This document shows, one piece after another, positions 51,675-60,373 of a stretch of DNA of 64,000 bases. A program made the translations under genes and the position numbers. Where the stretch lies: the NCBI RefSeq assembly GCF_900156415.1, contig NZ_FTNM01000001.1, positions 930,001-994,000 on the forward strand. Reading direction: 5' to 3'. How positions within the stretch are numbered: the stretch's first letter is position 1; the number at the start of each line of letters is the position of its first letter. The notes under the pieces are model-generated. The model made no database searches. It was not told the origin of the DNA and worked only from the letters and a program-made list of their open reading frames with translations. This DNA is from Pontibacter lucknowensis. Its GTDB lineage: Bacteria > Bacteroidota > Bacteroidia > Cytophagales > Hymenobacteraceae.

Positions 51675-52099
51675 ACCTAACAGTTTCTACATACATTTAA
51701 ACAATACAATTCATATTAAGATATATACGGCAACAGCGACATTTGGCTGATGTAGCTTCAAAGGATTTTTAAAATTTTCTTCTGAAGGCTCCCATAACAC
51801 AACACACTCCTTGTCAGACACATCCTGAATGCTGAATTGAGTAGATGTACGTATAAAAATTAAAATTGGATATATAAAATACTTAATGTTAATAGATTAC
51901 TATATGGCCCTTGCCCGATTGACTCCCTCCGTGAATTGTACAACCTGACTCCCTTTTACCAAAAATTTAGTGTCGCAACGCACATTCCCAGCACAGTACA
52001 ATCCTAACCTCTGGGGAGCATTAGGATTTCGCGGGTCTATACGCTCCGATGTATTTTTGTACCTTTGCGGTCTGTAAACCCTTAACTACAAACAAACCC
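51675..52099. other. Long AT-rich gap with a promoter for the second dehydrogenase
   Basis: About 425 AT-rich bases contain no convincing gene. One TAnnTTTG box (TACCTTTG at 52060-52067) lies 33 bases before the ATG at 52100. The rest, including the ArsR-side promoter, shows no clear motif beyond one TATACC site at 51672-51677. Confidence 0.5.
52060..52067 (+). promoter_or_regulatory. -7 promoter box TACCTTTG
   Basis: A perfect TAnnTTTG match 33 bases before the ATG of the dehydrogenase gene at 52100. Confidence 0.55.
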
Positions 52100-53326
52100 A
52101 TGAAAGAGCTTCTCGAAAAATTTGAGAATAAACGCCCTGAGATAGTATTTGAGTGGAAAGACGCTGAAACCGAAGCCGAAGGCTGGGTTGTGATCAACTC
52201 GCTGCGCGGTGGTGCGGCAGGTGGTGGCACCCGTATGCGCAAAGGTCTGGACAAGCGCGAGGTAGAGTCATTAGCCAAAACCATGGAGGTGAAGTTCACC
52301 GTATCCGGTCCTGCTATCGGAGGAGCCAAGTCGGGAATCAACTTCGACCCGGCCGACCCGCGCAAGCGAGGTGTGCTGGAGCGCTGGTACAAGGCCGTTA
52401 TTCCGCTTCTGAAGAGCTATTACGGAACAGGTGGCGACCTTAATGTAGACGAGATACACGAGGTGATTCCAATTACAGAAGACTATGGTTTGTGGCACCC
52501 GCAGGAAGGTGTTGTGAACGGACACTTCAATGCAACCGAGCCTCAGAAGATAAACAAGATCGGTCAGCTCCGTCAAGGTGTGATCAAAGTGATTGAAGAC
52601 CCGGCTTACACTCCGGCTGCTGCCCGCAAATATACCGTGGCTGATATGATTACAGGGTATGGCGTGGCCGAGGCTGTTTGTCATTACTATACCATATGGG
52701 GTGGTTCGTTTGAGGGTAAGCGTGCCATCATACAGGGCTGGGGCAATGTAGGGGCGGCCGCTGCCTTCTACCTGGCAGGCAAGGGCGTTAAAATTGTTGG
52801 CATTATCGATCGGGCGGGTGGTCTGATCAATGAAGAAGGGTTCACTCTTGAAGAAATCAGAGAACTATTCCTGGGCCGGCAGGGCAATGCACTCTATACT
52901 GAGGACTTGATCCCTTTTGAGGAGATGAACAACCGCATCTGGTCTCTTCCTGCTGAGATCTTTATACCTGCCGCTGCATCGCGTCTTGTTACGCGCGGAC
53001 AACTTGAGCAAATGATCGCCAGCGGCCTGGAGGTAATCTCCTGCGGCGCCAACGTACCATTTCAGGATCCGGAGATTTTCTTTGGCCCTACCGGCGAGTT
53101 TGCCGATCGCAACATATCCGTTATACCTGACTTTATCGCAAACTGCGGCATGGCACGTGTGTTTGCTTACCTGATGGAGAATGAAGTGGAAATCACCGAT
53201 GATGCCATTTTCCATGACATTTCCAGTGTCATACGGGAGGCATTAGAGAGAACTCATACCAAGAACCAGGCAAAAACCGAGATCGCCAAAACCTCTTTTG
53301 AAATAGCGCTCAGCCAACTGCTATAA
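52100..53326 (+). CDS. Glu/Leu/Phe/Val dehydrogenase superfamily protein with atypical active-site segment
   Basis: A dehydrogenase of 408 residues from the start at 52100 (MKELLEKFENKRPEIVFEWK); the frame opens 17 codons earlier without family similarity. The N-terminal domain keeps the substrate Lys77 in AIGGAKSGINFDP. Where glutamate dehydrogenase has PxPDxGT it reads GGDLNVDEIHEVIPITEDYG, with Asp117 as a possible catalytic Asp. The Rossmann motif IIQGWGNVGAAAAFYLAGKG is at about 209-228. It might act on a different amino or oxo acid. The MscS gene starts two bases after its stop, so they are cotranscribed. Confidence 0.85.
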   Translation: MKELLEKFENKRPEIVFEWKDAETEAEGWVVINSLRGGAAGGGTRMRKGLDKREVESLAKTMEVKFTVSGPAIGGAKSGINFDPADPRKRGVLERWYKAVIPLLKSYYGTGGDLNVDEIHEVIPITEDYGLWHPQEGVVNGHFNATEPQKINKIGQLRQGVIKVIEDPAYTPAAARKYTVADMITGYGVAEAVCHYYTIWGGSFEGKRAIIQGWGNVGAAAAFYLAGKGVKIVGIIDRAGGLINEEGFTLEEIRELFLGRQGNALYTEDLIPFEEMNNRIWSLPAEIFIPAAASRLVTRGQLEQMIASGLEVISCGANVPFQDPEIFFGPTGEFADRNISVIPDFIANCGMARVFAYLMENEVEITDDAIFHDISSVIREALERTHTKNQAKTEIAKTSFEIALSQLL

Positions 53327-53328
53327 AC

Positions 53329-54495
53329 ATGATGAGTATGGGTGATATAAGAGCGTATCTTTCCTATGAGTTTTTAGGTAACACAGTAGCGGCCTATCTT
53401 TGGTTCGCCACTATCCTGCTGATCGGTTATATCTTTAAAACCCTGCTGTCGAGGCTGATCACCGGCATCATTTTCAGGGTGGTGAAGCGCTTTGCAGACG
53501 AGGAGGGCCAGGCTAGTCTGAAGCGCTTTCTTATACAGCCGCTGGAGATGGTGGTGTTTCTGGTCTTTCTTTTTCTGGCTGTTAACGTGCTGAAGTTTCC
53601 ATCCGGGATAGAATACATCGGCGGCCCTATGCTGCAGATAGCCCTATTTCGCATCTATCAAATCTTCATCATTGCAGCCATTACCTGGGTTATTACACGC
53701 TTCATCGATTTCTTTGGGCTTGTATTCCAGCGCAGAGCCAGTCGCACCGCTTCCAAGCTCGACGATCAGCTCCTGCCGTTCTTTAAGGACTTTACCAAAG
53801 TCATCATCTATATATTTGCCTTTCTGGTGGTGCTGGGTTCGGTTTTCGGAGTGAACGTAGCGGCCATTGTAGCCAGTTTGGGCGTAGGCGGCCTGGCCAT
53901 TGCCTTCGCTGCTAAAGAGAGCCTGGAAAACCTGCTCGCCTCTTTCACAATCTTCCTGGACCACCCTTTTGTAGTAGGCGACCTGGTGGAAGTAGGCGGC
54001 GTAACAGGTGTGATTGAAAAAATCGGCTTTCGAAGCACGCGCATACGCACACTGGAGAAGACCTTCGTGACCGTACCCAACAAGAGCATGATCGACAAAC
54101 CGCTCAACAACCTGAGCCTGCGCACTTTTCGCAGAGTACAGTTTGACGTGAATCTGACTTACTATACGACATCAGCTCAGATCAAGGCCATCACCAGCGA
54201 ACTGCAGGAGTACATCGACAGCCACCCACAGACAAACCAGGATGGCCGCATCCGCTTTCAGAACCTTGGAGCGAGCTCTAAAGACGTTATGGTGCTCTAC
54301 TTTGTGGAAGCTCTGGATTGGAACGAGTTCATCAATATCAAAGAAGAAGTTGCTTACAAGATCGTGGAAGTAGTAGAAAAGCACGGTGCTGACTTTGCTT
54401 TCCCTACGCAGACATTACATGTTTACAAGGAAAAAAAGCGGGATACTCCGCAGGCACCTGAAACAGCTCATTTCCCTCCCTCTGATTTGCACTAA
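53329..54495 (+). CDS. MscS-family mechanosensitive channel
   Basis: A small mechanosensitive channel subunit of 388 residues. Four to five hydrophobic segments precede the pore helix, NVAAIVASLGVGGLAIAFAAKESL (in two parts, about 174-197), with the Gly/Ala pattern of MscS. The beta domain follows: FVVGDLVEVGGVTGVIEKIG (about 216-235), RIRTLEKTFVTVPNKSM (about 240-256) and NNLSLRTFRR. The C-terminal alpha/beta vestibule ends near 365 and a short Pro-rich tail follows. It is two bases downstream of the amino-acid dehydrogenase gene. Coupling of an osmotic channel to amino-acid metabolism is suggestive but unproven. Confidence 0.93.
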   Translation: MMSMGDIRAYLSYEFLGNTVAAYLWFATILLIGYIFKTLLSRLITGIIFRVVKRFADEEGQASLKRFLIQPLEMVVFLVFLFLAVNVLKFPSGIEYIGGPMLQIALFRIYQIFIIAAITWVITRFIDFFGLVFQRRASRTASKLDDQLLPFFKDFTKVIIYIFAFLVVLGSVFGVNVAAIVASLGVGGLAIAFAAKESLENLLASFTIFLDHPFVVGDLVEVGGVTGVIEKIGFRSTRIRTLEKTFVTVPNKSMIDKPLNNLSLRTFRRVQFDVNLTYYTTSAQIKAITSELQEYIDSHPQTNQDGRIRFQNLGASSKDVMVLYFVEALDWNEFINIKEEVAYKIVEVVEKHGADFAFPTQTLHVYKEKKRDTPQAPETAHFPPSDLH

Positions 54496-54521
54496 GTAGA
54501 AATACTTGCACATCTTTAAAT

Positions 54522-54553
54522 AAAAAAGCCGGAGAAACTCCGGCTTTTTTTTC
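54522..54553 (+). terminator. Terminator after the MscS gene
   Basis: AGCCGGAG (54527-54534) pairs with CTCCGGCT (54538-54545) around a three-base loop, then a long T-run. Confidence 0.85.
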
Positions 54554-54889
54554 ACCCTTATATTTTCAAACTGCAGCATCCCCTCCACCATTATTGGATC
54601 TTACCAAGGGAGCTCACAGTAATTTTACATCTACTCCAAAAAATCAACGCAAATCATTATTGTAATTTTGTTTTATCTAACGACCGAATGCCAGTCAGGT
54701 TATACAATTAACAGTATTTTTTTAACAAATAACCACTTTAACAAGGTAAACGACCATTAACAAAGGATGTAAGTAAAATATAATTTTTACAATACTGCAT
54801 TTGTACTTACTATAACATCCCACCTATTTCTATTTAAGTTAACCTAGTCCGCACAAATACTGACCGGGTATAACAGCTTTACTGTAGCC
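54554..54889. other. AT-rich gap without a gene
   Basis: About 336 bases after the terminator are AT-rich, with one GGTATA motif near 54869. No frame or RNA fold was recognised. The AsmA gene ends at the right side of the gap. Confidence 0.4.
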
Positions 54890-57406
54890 TTAGTCAAAGT
54901 CGAAATACTCTCCTTCCTGCAACTCCACTTTCTTTTCCTGCTTCACCGGCTTTTTGCCGCGCAGCAGGTCCTTGAGCTCCTGCCCTTCTTGCTTTAGGTC
55001 TGTTTTGATTTTCTCACGCACCCGCTCGTTGTCATACGCTAGCTTAAAGTCGCTCTCCTTGCCGCGTAAGGTCAGGAAAAGCGAACTATTCCCTGCATCC
55101 GGATCATCTGCCACCACCCCATATACACTGTCACGGTCAGGGCGGCTCCCCTTGGACAACGGCAGCTTGATGCGGTAGTCCATGTCCTGATCAAAGGTAT
55201 GGGTTCCCGAGATGGACACTGAAGGTATTGCTGACAAGTTGGAACGAATGTCCATCTCGGGAATGAAGATGGTGCGCTGCTGTATCCAGAAGTTATTGCT
55301 CAGCTCTGCAAACTTCATATTAGCCAGCTCTGATCGCTTCACAAATGCCGACATCTTTTGCATCGGAGCAAAGTTAATCAGCTGTCCATCGCGCACGGTA
55401 GCGGCAATTTCGGCCTGCATCAGGTCCGTCTTGGCATTTAGTTGACTATCAAAATACACGTCCGACACAATGTTGGCCGTTAGTTTACCTCGCAGGTGCT
55501 TATCGGAAATAAAGCTTTGCCCAAAGTTCTCGAAAACATAGAACAAGCTATCAACACTCATATTACTTAGCTTGGTGGCTGTGCTCACCTTGATGTGGTC
55601 ACGGTTGCGGGCATCCAGGTTGCCGCGCACGGCAAAGTTCCCGCCAATGGCATTGAACGAGATATTGGGACTCGACACGATCTGGTTACGCAGCTTTACC
55701 TCTCCTTTGATGTGCTCTCCTCTGAAGCGCCTGAACTTCGACTGCCGGATAGTGGCGCTCAGGTCGAAGGCGATATCTGGTGAAATGTTAAACTTATAGG
55801 CGCCGCTACTGGTTTGCCTGGCATCGGCTGGGGTATTCAGTTCTTCGCTAAGCAGTTGGTCAAAATCCAGGTACTGGCTACTGAAATCTGCCTCCACGAG
55901 CAGGCGCTGTCTGTCAAGCAGCAACCAGGCCATGACATTGCGAAACATACCATTCAACACGAAGTCAGAATCTCCCAATTGGCCCCTAAAGTCCGATACC
56001 GCCACATCATTCTTCTTGAAAATGAAGTTGCCATTCAGGCTCTTCAGTGGCATCGGCATTTCCTTGAGGTTCAGCATTACGTTGTGCAGCGTAATATCTC
56101 CGCTTGTGTTCAGGGTGCTGTTGCCTGGTCTTGCCTTAAACTCCTTTAGGTTACCTGCAAAGGCGATGCGCACATCGGCCAGGCCACTACCGCTTTTTAC
56201 TTCATCGAGCTGCAGCAGACTGACTACATAGCCCACATCCAACATACCTTTGGCACTGAAGGCCAGGTAAGGGTTATTAAAGTTACGATAGGTCAGACTC
56301 CCCTCAAAAGGCCGCTTATTCAGCACGCCTTTCAGGTTTTTTAGCTCCAGCAACGATGTTGCGGAGCTTTTTCCGCTACCATTTGTAAAGTATCCGTCCA
56401 GGTGCAGGCCCTCAATCTTCTGCTTTGTGTCAGGATGAAAGAAAGATGCGTTCCGGGCGCCAAACTCAAAAGCCACTTCCGGGTTATGCTTGGCTGACAC
56501 TTTGCCTTGCACGGTACCTTTAAAGAAGACATCGCCCTCGCTGCGGTACTGGCTATACTCACGCGTGATCTGCTGGGGCAACAGCGAGAGCAGCGACTGT
56601 ATATTAGTGTCCTTACCCTGCAGCTGCAAATCCAGTTCTGTCGTACCGCCATAGGCGATCTGTCCGCCGACTTCGTAGGCGGCGCCTTCCACCTGCACTA
56701 CTGATGGCTTTAAGGCAATAGTATGCGCTACCCGATTAATGGTAAGGGCTGTGTGCAGTGCAACAGCCTTTTCTTTAAAGTACTCACTCTCTCCTATCCG
56801 GATCGTGCTTATAGTGGCATTACCTTTCGTTTCCAGCGCTACCTCGTCATTTGTGATGGCCATAGCTGCAACCAATTGCGATGCATCGGCTTCAATGTAG
56901 TGATTTAACTGCAGGTCGGTATAGCGTACGGCGACCTGGCTCAGATTGATCTTTTCCAGATTAAAGGCGAAATCGCCGGAAGAGTCGCTGGAATCAGTTG
57001 CAATGATGTGGTAGTTGGCCTGCCCGTTTTTCAGTACACGCACATGAATAGAGCCGTTCTCCAGGTATAGCTGCTTCACATCATATTTACCCCGGATGAT
57101 ATCAAACACACTGAAGGTGAAATACAGTTTCTCGGCCCGAGCCAGCGACGAGTCACTCTCTGCTATACCTTCATGCACGTTTACCTGATCAAGCGCCACG
57201 GCCACCTGTGGAAACTTATCGAAGAGGGAGAGCGAAATCTTACCGACGTCTACCTTTGTTGTGATGTGCTTGTTGGCTTCGGCCACAAACAAGGCGATTA
57301 TTTTATCCTGATACGCATACACCAAGCCCGCCGAAATGCCTGTAATCGCCACTGCTGCCAGGGCGATATAAAATAGCACTTTTTTCACAACACGATTTCG
57401 TCCCAA
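54890..57406 (-). CDS. AsmA-family membrane-anchored protein
   Basis: A large protein of 838 residues anchored by one N-terminal helix (KVLFYIALAAVAITGISAGLVYAY, in two parts) with its bulk in the periplasm. The N-terminal AsmA signature is KVDVGKISLSLFDKFPQVAV with LDQVNVHEG. Long repeating beta segments follow, as in AsmA/TamB bridge-like proteins thought to help lipid or outer-membrane protein transport between membranes. A charged C-terminal tail (RGKKPVKQEKKVELQEGEYF) ends it. The frame starts at a TTG (57406); GTG at 57388 (VKKVLFYIALA) is an equally good start. It is a single gene. Confidence 0.85.
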   Translation of the reverse strand: MGRNRVVKKVLFYIALAAVAITGISAGLVYAYQDKIIALFVAEANKHITTKVDVGKISLSLFDKFPQVAVALDQVNVHEGIAESDSSLARAEKLYFTFSVFDIIRGKYDVKQLYLENGSIHVRVLKNGQANYHIIATDSSDSSGDFAFNLEKINLSQVAVRYTDLQLNHYIEADASQLVAAMAITNDEVALETKGNATISTIRIGESEYFKEKAVALHTALTINRVAHTIALKPSVVQVEGAAYEVGGQIAYGGTTELDLQLQGKDTNIQSLLSLLPQQITREYSQYRSEGDVFFKGTVQGKVSAKHNPEVAFEFGARNASFFHPDTKQKIEGLHLDGYFTNGSGKSSATSLLELKNLKGVLNKRPFEGSLTYRNFNNPYLAFSAKGMLDVGYVVSLLQLDEVKSGSGLADVRIAFAGNLKEFKARPGNSTLNTSGDITLHNVMLNLKEMPMPLKSLNGNFIFKKNDVAVSDFRGQLGDSDFVLNGMFRNVMAWLLLDRQRLLVEADFSSQYLDFDQLLSEELNTPADARQTSSGAYKFNISPDIAFDLSATIRQSKFRRFRGEHIKGEVKLRNQIVSSPNISFNAIGGNFAVRGNLDARNRDHIKVSTATKLSNMSVDSLFYVFENFGQSFISDKHLRGKLTANIVSDVYFDSQLNAKTDLMQAEIAATVRDGQLINFAPMQKMSAFVKRSELANMKFAELSNNFWIQQRTIFIPEMDIRSNLSAIPSVSISGTHTFDQDMDYRIKLPLSKGSRPDRDSVYGVVADDPDAGNSSLFLTLRGKESDFKLAYDNERVREKIKTDLKQEGQELKDLLRGKKPVKQEKKVELQEGEYFDFD

Positions 57407-57591
57407 GAGAAAGTTCAGATTTTAAGCATCTTACAAAAGCTAAAGGTACTGCAGTATTCACACGTGCACAATAGGCCCGAGGGCACGAAAAAAAATTTTA
57501 AGATTTTTTTTCCAAATGTTTTGCAGTTCCAAAAAAACGCCCCATATTTGCATCATCAAACGGGGACAACAGGTCAACGAAACGATAAAAC
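57407..57591. other. AT-rich gap between AsmA gene and tRNA
   Basis: Contains a minus-strand TACCTTTA near 57441-57448 (one mismatch to TAnnTTTG) that could serve the AsmA gene, and an A/T homopolymer-rich stretch near 57488-57512 upstream of the tRNA. Confidence 0.35.
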
Positions 57592-57666
57592 GGGGTGTTA
57601 GCTCAGCTGGTTCAGAGCACCTGCCTTACAAGCAGGGGGTCACTGGTTCGAATCCAGTACGCCCCA
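57592..57666 (+). tRNA. tRNA-Val (anticodon TAC)
   Basis: A complete cloverleaf can be drawn. The acceptor stem GGGGTGT pairs with ACGCCCC (one G-T pair), the D stem is GCTC/GAGC, the anticodon stem CCTGC/GCAGG holds the loop CTTACAA with anticodon TAC, and the T arm is ACTGG-TTCGAAT-CCAGT. The discriminator is A and the CCA end is not encoded. It reads valine codons GTA and, by wobble, GTG. A strong terminator follows at once, so it is a single-gene unit. Confidence 0.96.
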
Positions 57667-57668
57667 CA

Positions 57669-57699
57669 AAAGGACAACTGTAAAGTTGTCCTTTTTTTA
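57669..57699 (+). terminator. Terminator after tRNA-Val
   Basis: AGGACAACT pairs with AGTTGTCCT around a short loop and is followed by seven T. Confidence 0.85.
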
Positions 57700-57826
57700 T
57701 GTCTATGCTTTTCTGTTTAGCTTGATATTCAAGGCTATACCTATCCCTCATCAAACCACCTTCTATACCTTAACGCCCATCCTGGTGTATTGGTATGCCA
57801 AACACTTAGCACGAAGTAGCTAAATC

Positions 57827-57856
57827 AAAAAAGGCCACACCTGTTATCGGCTGGCC
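57827..57856 (-). terminator. Terminator after coaE
   Basis: On the minus strand GGCCA pairs with TGGCC around a 14-base loop and is followed by six T. It lies 28 bases after the coaE stop and ends the nusB-to-coaE transcript. Confidence 0.7.
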
Positions 57857-57883
57857 TATACCTGTATTGCTTCAAATTGTTGC

Positions 57884-58477
57884 TTATACTTTATCTAAAA
57901 ACTGCTGGTGCAGGCTGAGCACCTGCGGAATGATCAACTGCTGATCATCGTTATAGACAATGTGCTGCGCACGGGCGATTTTCTCTTCTTCGCTTAGCTG
58001 TTTGCTGATGATTGCCTTTATATCAGCTTCCGTGCGGTGCGCATCACGTTTGAGCAGGCGCTTGAGACGCACCTCCAACGGTGAAGTCACAACAATGATT
58101 TCATCCATCTGCCGCCACGATTCCGATTCGAACATCAGCGCGGCTTCCTTGATCAGATAGGGAGCACCAGCATTCGCCACAGCCCAGCGCTCAAAGTCGG
58201 CACCTACATGCGGATGCACTAAGGCATTTAGCTTCTCAAGCCGATCCTGGTTATTGAACACCACCGATGCCAGATAAGCGCGGTTCAGTTGGCCCTCTGA
58301 AGTATAAGTTTCCCTCCCAAAAGCCTCTTGCAATTCAAGCTTTAGCGCAGGATCATGTTGCATCACCCACTTGGCGCGGGTGTCAGCGTCATACACAGGT
58401 ATACCTAATACTTGGAACAGGCGGCACACTATTGTTTTGCCTACCCCTATCCCTCCGGTTATACCTATCTTGAGCAT
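57884..58477 (-). CDS. coaE: Dephospho-CoA kinase
   Basis: The last enzyme of coenzyme A synthesis, phosphorylating the 3'-hydroxyl of dephospho-CoA; 197 residues. It has the P-loop KIGITGGIGVGKTIVCRLF (3-21), the DADTRAKWVMQ segment (about 34-44), LVHPHVGADFERW (about 86-98) and the Arg-rich lid RLLKRDAHRTEADIKAIIS (about 134-152). It is the final gene of the minus-strand nusB operon, five bases after the CdaR-type gene and just before a terminator. Confidence 0.95.
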   Translation of the reverse strand: MLKIGITGGIGVGKTIVCRLFQVLGIPVYDADTRAKWVMQHDPALKLELQEAFGRETYTSEGQLNRAYLASVVFNNQDRLEKLNALVHPHVGADFERWAVANAGAPYLIKEAALMFESESWRQMDEIIVVTSPLEVRLKRLLKRDAHRTEADIKAIISKQLSEEEKIARAQHIVYNDDQQLIIPQVLSLHQQFLDKV

Positions 58478-58482
58478 AAAAA

Positions 58483-59460
58483 CTACTTCTGTAAAACGGC
58501 TTTGATGCGCTCAGGCCAGAGCGTGATGTTGCGGGCTCCGGCGGGCTTCTGCACCAGTTCAGGCACCACCGTAGAGTCCTGCCGGTTATACCTTGAAAAG
58601 TCTACAATGGCTTTGAATGCTTCTGAATTGATAACAGCTCCTGAGTCTTCTAGGGCAAGATAACGAATCAACACCACCTGCGGTCGTAAGGTCACATCTG
58701 TATTTAAAGGCACATTCACCATCTCTGGGGTTACCTGGAGTTCCCGCTGCTGCAGGGGCCTTATCCTGACTGACACTGTGGCTTCTGTTATATCGGACTT
58801 TACCAGCGACTTATTATCATATTCGATGGGCACGACGATCTTGGCCGACTCAGTCATATTGGTGATAGGCAGTCGCAACACGAAAGGGCTCGGCAAACTG
58901 TCGACCATGGAAGACGGCCCTCGGAAGGTGATAGTGTCAGGATCAATGCGAACAGGGCGCAGCATCGCATGGCGTTCACCTGTTACTTTCTGCGTAGGAT
59001 CGAGCTGCAGTGCGATACGGCGCGTCACCTTCTCATTGAAGTTAAAGAAAAGGGTATCAGTTACAACAAAGTTAAGCTGCAGACCATCCATGGCATTCAC
59101 CAGAGCGGGACGCAGGGCAGAGCCAAGCAGATAATTGTTGCGGGGCAAGTTACGGATGTAGATCTCGGCAGGCTGTACCTCTACCCGAAGTGCTTTGCGG
59201 AGGAGTTTCCACCCCCGGCCGGTAACATTAACTGCTACCTCCTCAGGCAGCGGGTTGATCGGTACCAGGCGCTGATCATTGAATACAAAACGCACCGGGT
59301 AGGTGGTTTGGGTAGAGTAGCTTTTGTTGAGGGCATTGAGTAGCCAGAAAGTAGAGGCCGCCACAAAACAGAGCACTACAATTCGCCAGTAGTGCTCTGT
59401 TTGGGGCTTAAACGGCCTTACAAACCATAAAATGATATTTCGGGCTTTCTCAAACGACAA
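58483..59460 (-). CDS. YbbR/CdaR-domain protein
   Basis: A membrane-anchored protein of 325 residues with one N-terminal hydrophobic segment (about 26-44: YWRIVVLCFVAASTFWLLNAL in part) and repeated YbbR-type beta units (about 50-300, for example PVRFVFNDQRLVPINPLPEEV and VNVTGRGWKLLRK). In Firmicutes YbbR (CdaR) controls cyclic-di-AMP synthase; in Bacteroidota the function is not established, and no disadenylate cyclase is next to it. The position between yajC and coaE is a Bacteroidota arrangement I know well. It lies 12 bases after yajC. Confidence 0.88.
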   Translation of the reverse strand: MSFEKARNIILWFVRPFKPQTEHYWRIVVLCFVAASTFWLLNALNKSYSTQTTYPVRFVFNDQRLVPINPLPEEVAVNVTGRGWKLLRKALRVEVQPAEIYIRNLPRNNYLLGSALRPALVNAMDGLQLNFVVTDTLFFNFNEKVTRRIALQLDPTQKVTGERHAMLRPVRIDPDTITFRGPSSMVDSLPSPFVLRLPITNMTESAKIVVPIEYDNKSLVKSDITEATVSVRIRPLQQRELQVTPEMVNVPLNTDVTLRPQVVLIRYLALEDSGAVINSEAFKAIVDFSRYNRQDSTVVPELVQKPAGARNITLWPERIKAVLQK

Positions 59461-59472
59461 GGTTTCTTATCC

Positions 59473-59775
59473 TTATTTCACTTTTGCAGTGGCTTCCAGT
59501 GAGATAGCAGATTTTTCAAACACCAGGCGTACGCCTTTGTCTACTTCTATCTCTACGGTGTCATCGTTTACTGCTGTTAAACGACCATGCAGTCCGCCTA
59601 TTGTCACGACCTGCATGCCTTTTGTCAGCTCTTCACGAAATTTTTTCTGGTCCTTCGCTTTCTTCTGCTGCGGACGGATCATGAAAAAATAGAAAACAAG
59701 GATAATAGCGCCGAACATCAGGAGTTGTGGCAGCATGCCACCATCTGGTGCGGCTTGGAGGAATATCGTTTGCAT
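59473..59775 (-). CDS. yajC: Preprotein translocase subunit YajC
   Basis: A single-helix inner-membrane subunit that joins SecDF in the Sec machinery; 100 residues. The helix LLMFGAIILVFYFFMIRPQQ (about 18-37) carries the family ending FYFFMIRPQQKK, and the soluble part has EELTKGMQVVTIGGLHGRLTAV (about 48-69) typical of YajC. It is in the nusB operon between the DUF1573 and CdaR-type genes. No secDF gene is in the window. Confidence 0.96.
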   Translation of the reverse strand: MQTIFLQAAPDGGMLPQLLMFGAIILVFYFFMIRPQQKKAKDQKKFREELTKGMQVVTIGGLHGRLTAVNDDTVEIEVDKGVRLVFEKSAISLEATAKVK

Positions 59776-59808
59776 AAAAAGGTTGTACGCTCTGTTTAAG
59801 AGTGATTA

Positions 59809-60348
59809 TTAGTTGAGTCTTACAGGGCCGTCAGCGCCTGCAGTCGGAATGCTTGATGTAGCCACATTGCCTTTCATCGCAATGCGAACAATGTTAGGCT
59901 CCGTGTTGGCACGGATCGTAACGGTAGGGGCCTGCTGGCCAGCCTTGTTGTTACTGTCGAAACGCACTTTCACTTCACCCTTCTGACCCGGAGCTACAGG
60001 ATCTTTAGTCCAGTCAGGTGCAGTACAGCCGCAAGAGGCAGACGCACTCTCAATCACCAATGGCGTTTTGCCTGTGTTAGTGAATGTAAAGGTATGCTCT
60101 ACCACCTCTCCCTGCTTGATCGTACCGAAGTCGTACTCAGACTCCTCAAACGTCATAACAGCTGCATTTTCAGTGCTGGTCGTTTGGCTGGTCGGCACCA
60201 CGTTCGGGTTGTCGATCTGCTGTGGCTGTTCGGCTGTAGCAGTTGTCTCAGCGGCTGTTGCCTCTGCTTCTGTTGTGTTGTTCTGATCGCAGCTGGTCAC
60301 TGTCATGGCAGCGCCAAGTGCTAGGGCAAATAAGAAATTCTTTTTCAT
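59809..60348 (-). CDS. DUF1573-domain lipoprotein
   Basis: A lipoprotein of 179 residues. The start at 60348 (MKKNFLFALALGAAMTVTSC) gives a signal with the lipid Cys at 20; an upstream in-frame ATG adds 26 residues that do not look like a signal. A Thr/Ala/Glu-rich linker (about 24-65) leads to a DUF1573 domain, an Ig-like fold (about 70-160: FEESEYDFGTIKQGEVVEHT, GKTPLVIESASASCGCTAPD with the paired CGC typical of this family, and GEVKVRFDSNNKAGQQ). Function is unknown. It sits in the conserved nusB-yajC neighbourhood. Confidence 0.9.
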   Translation of the reverse strand: MKKNFLFALALGAAMTVTSCDQNNTTEAEATAAETTATAEQPQQIDNPNVVPTSQTTSTENAAVMTFEESEYDFGTIKQGEVVEHTFTFTNTGKTPLVIESASASCGCTAPDWTKDPVAPGQKGEVKVRFDSNNKAGQQAPTVTIRANTEPNIVRIAMKGNVATSSIPTAGADGPVRLN

Positions 60349-60373
60349 ATCAGTTAAACAGCTTTTGAGTTGA

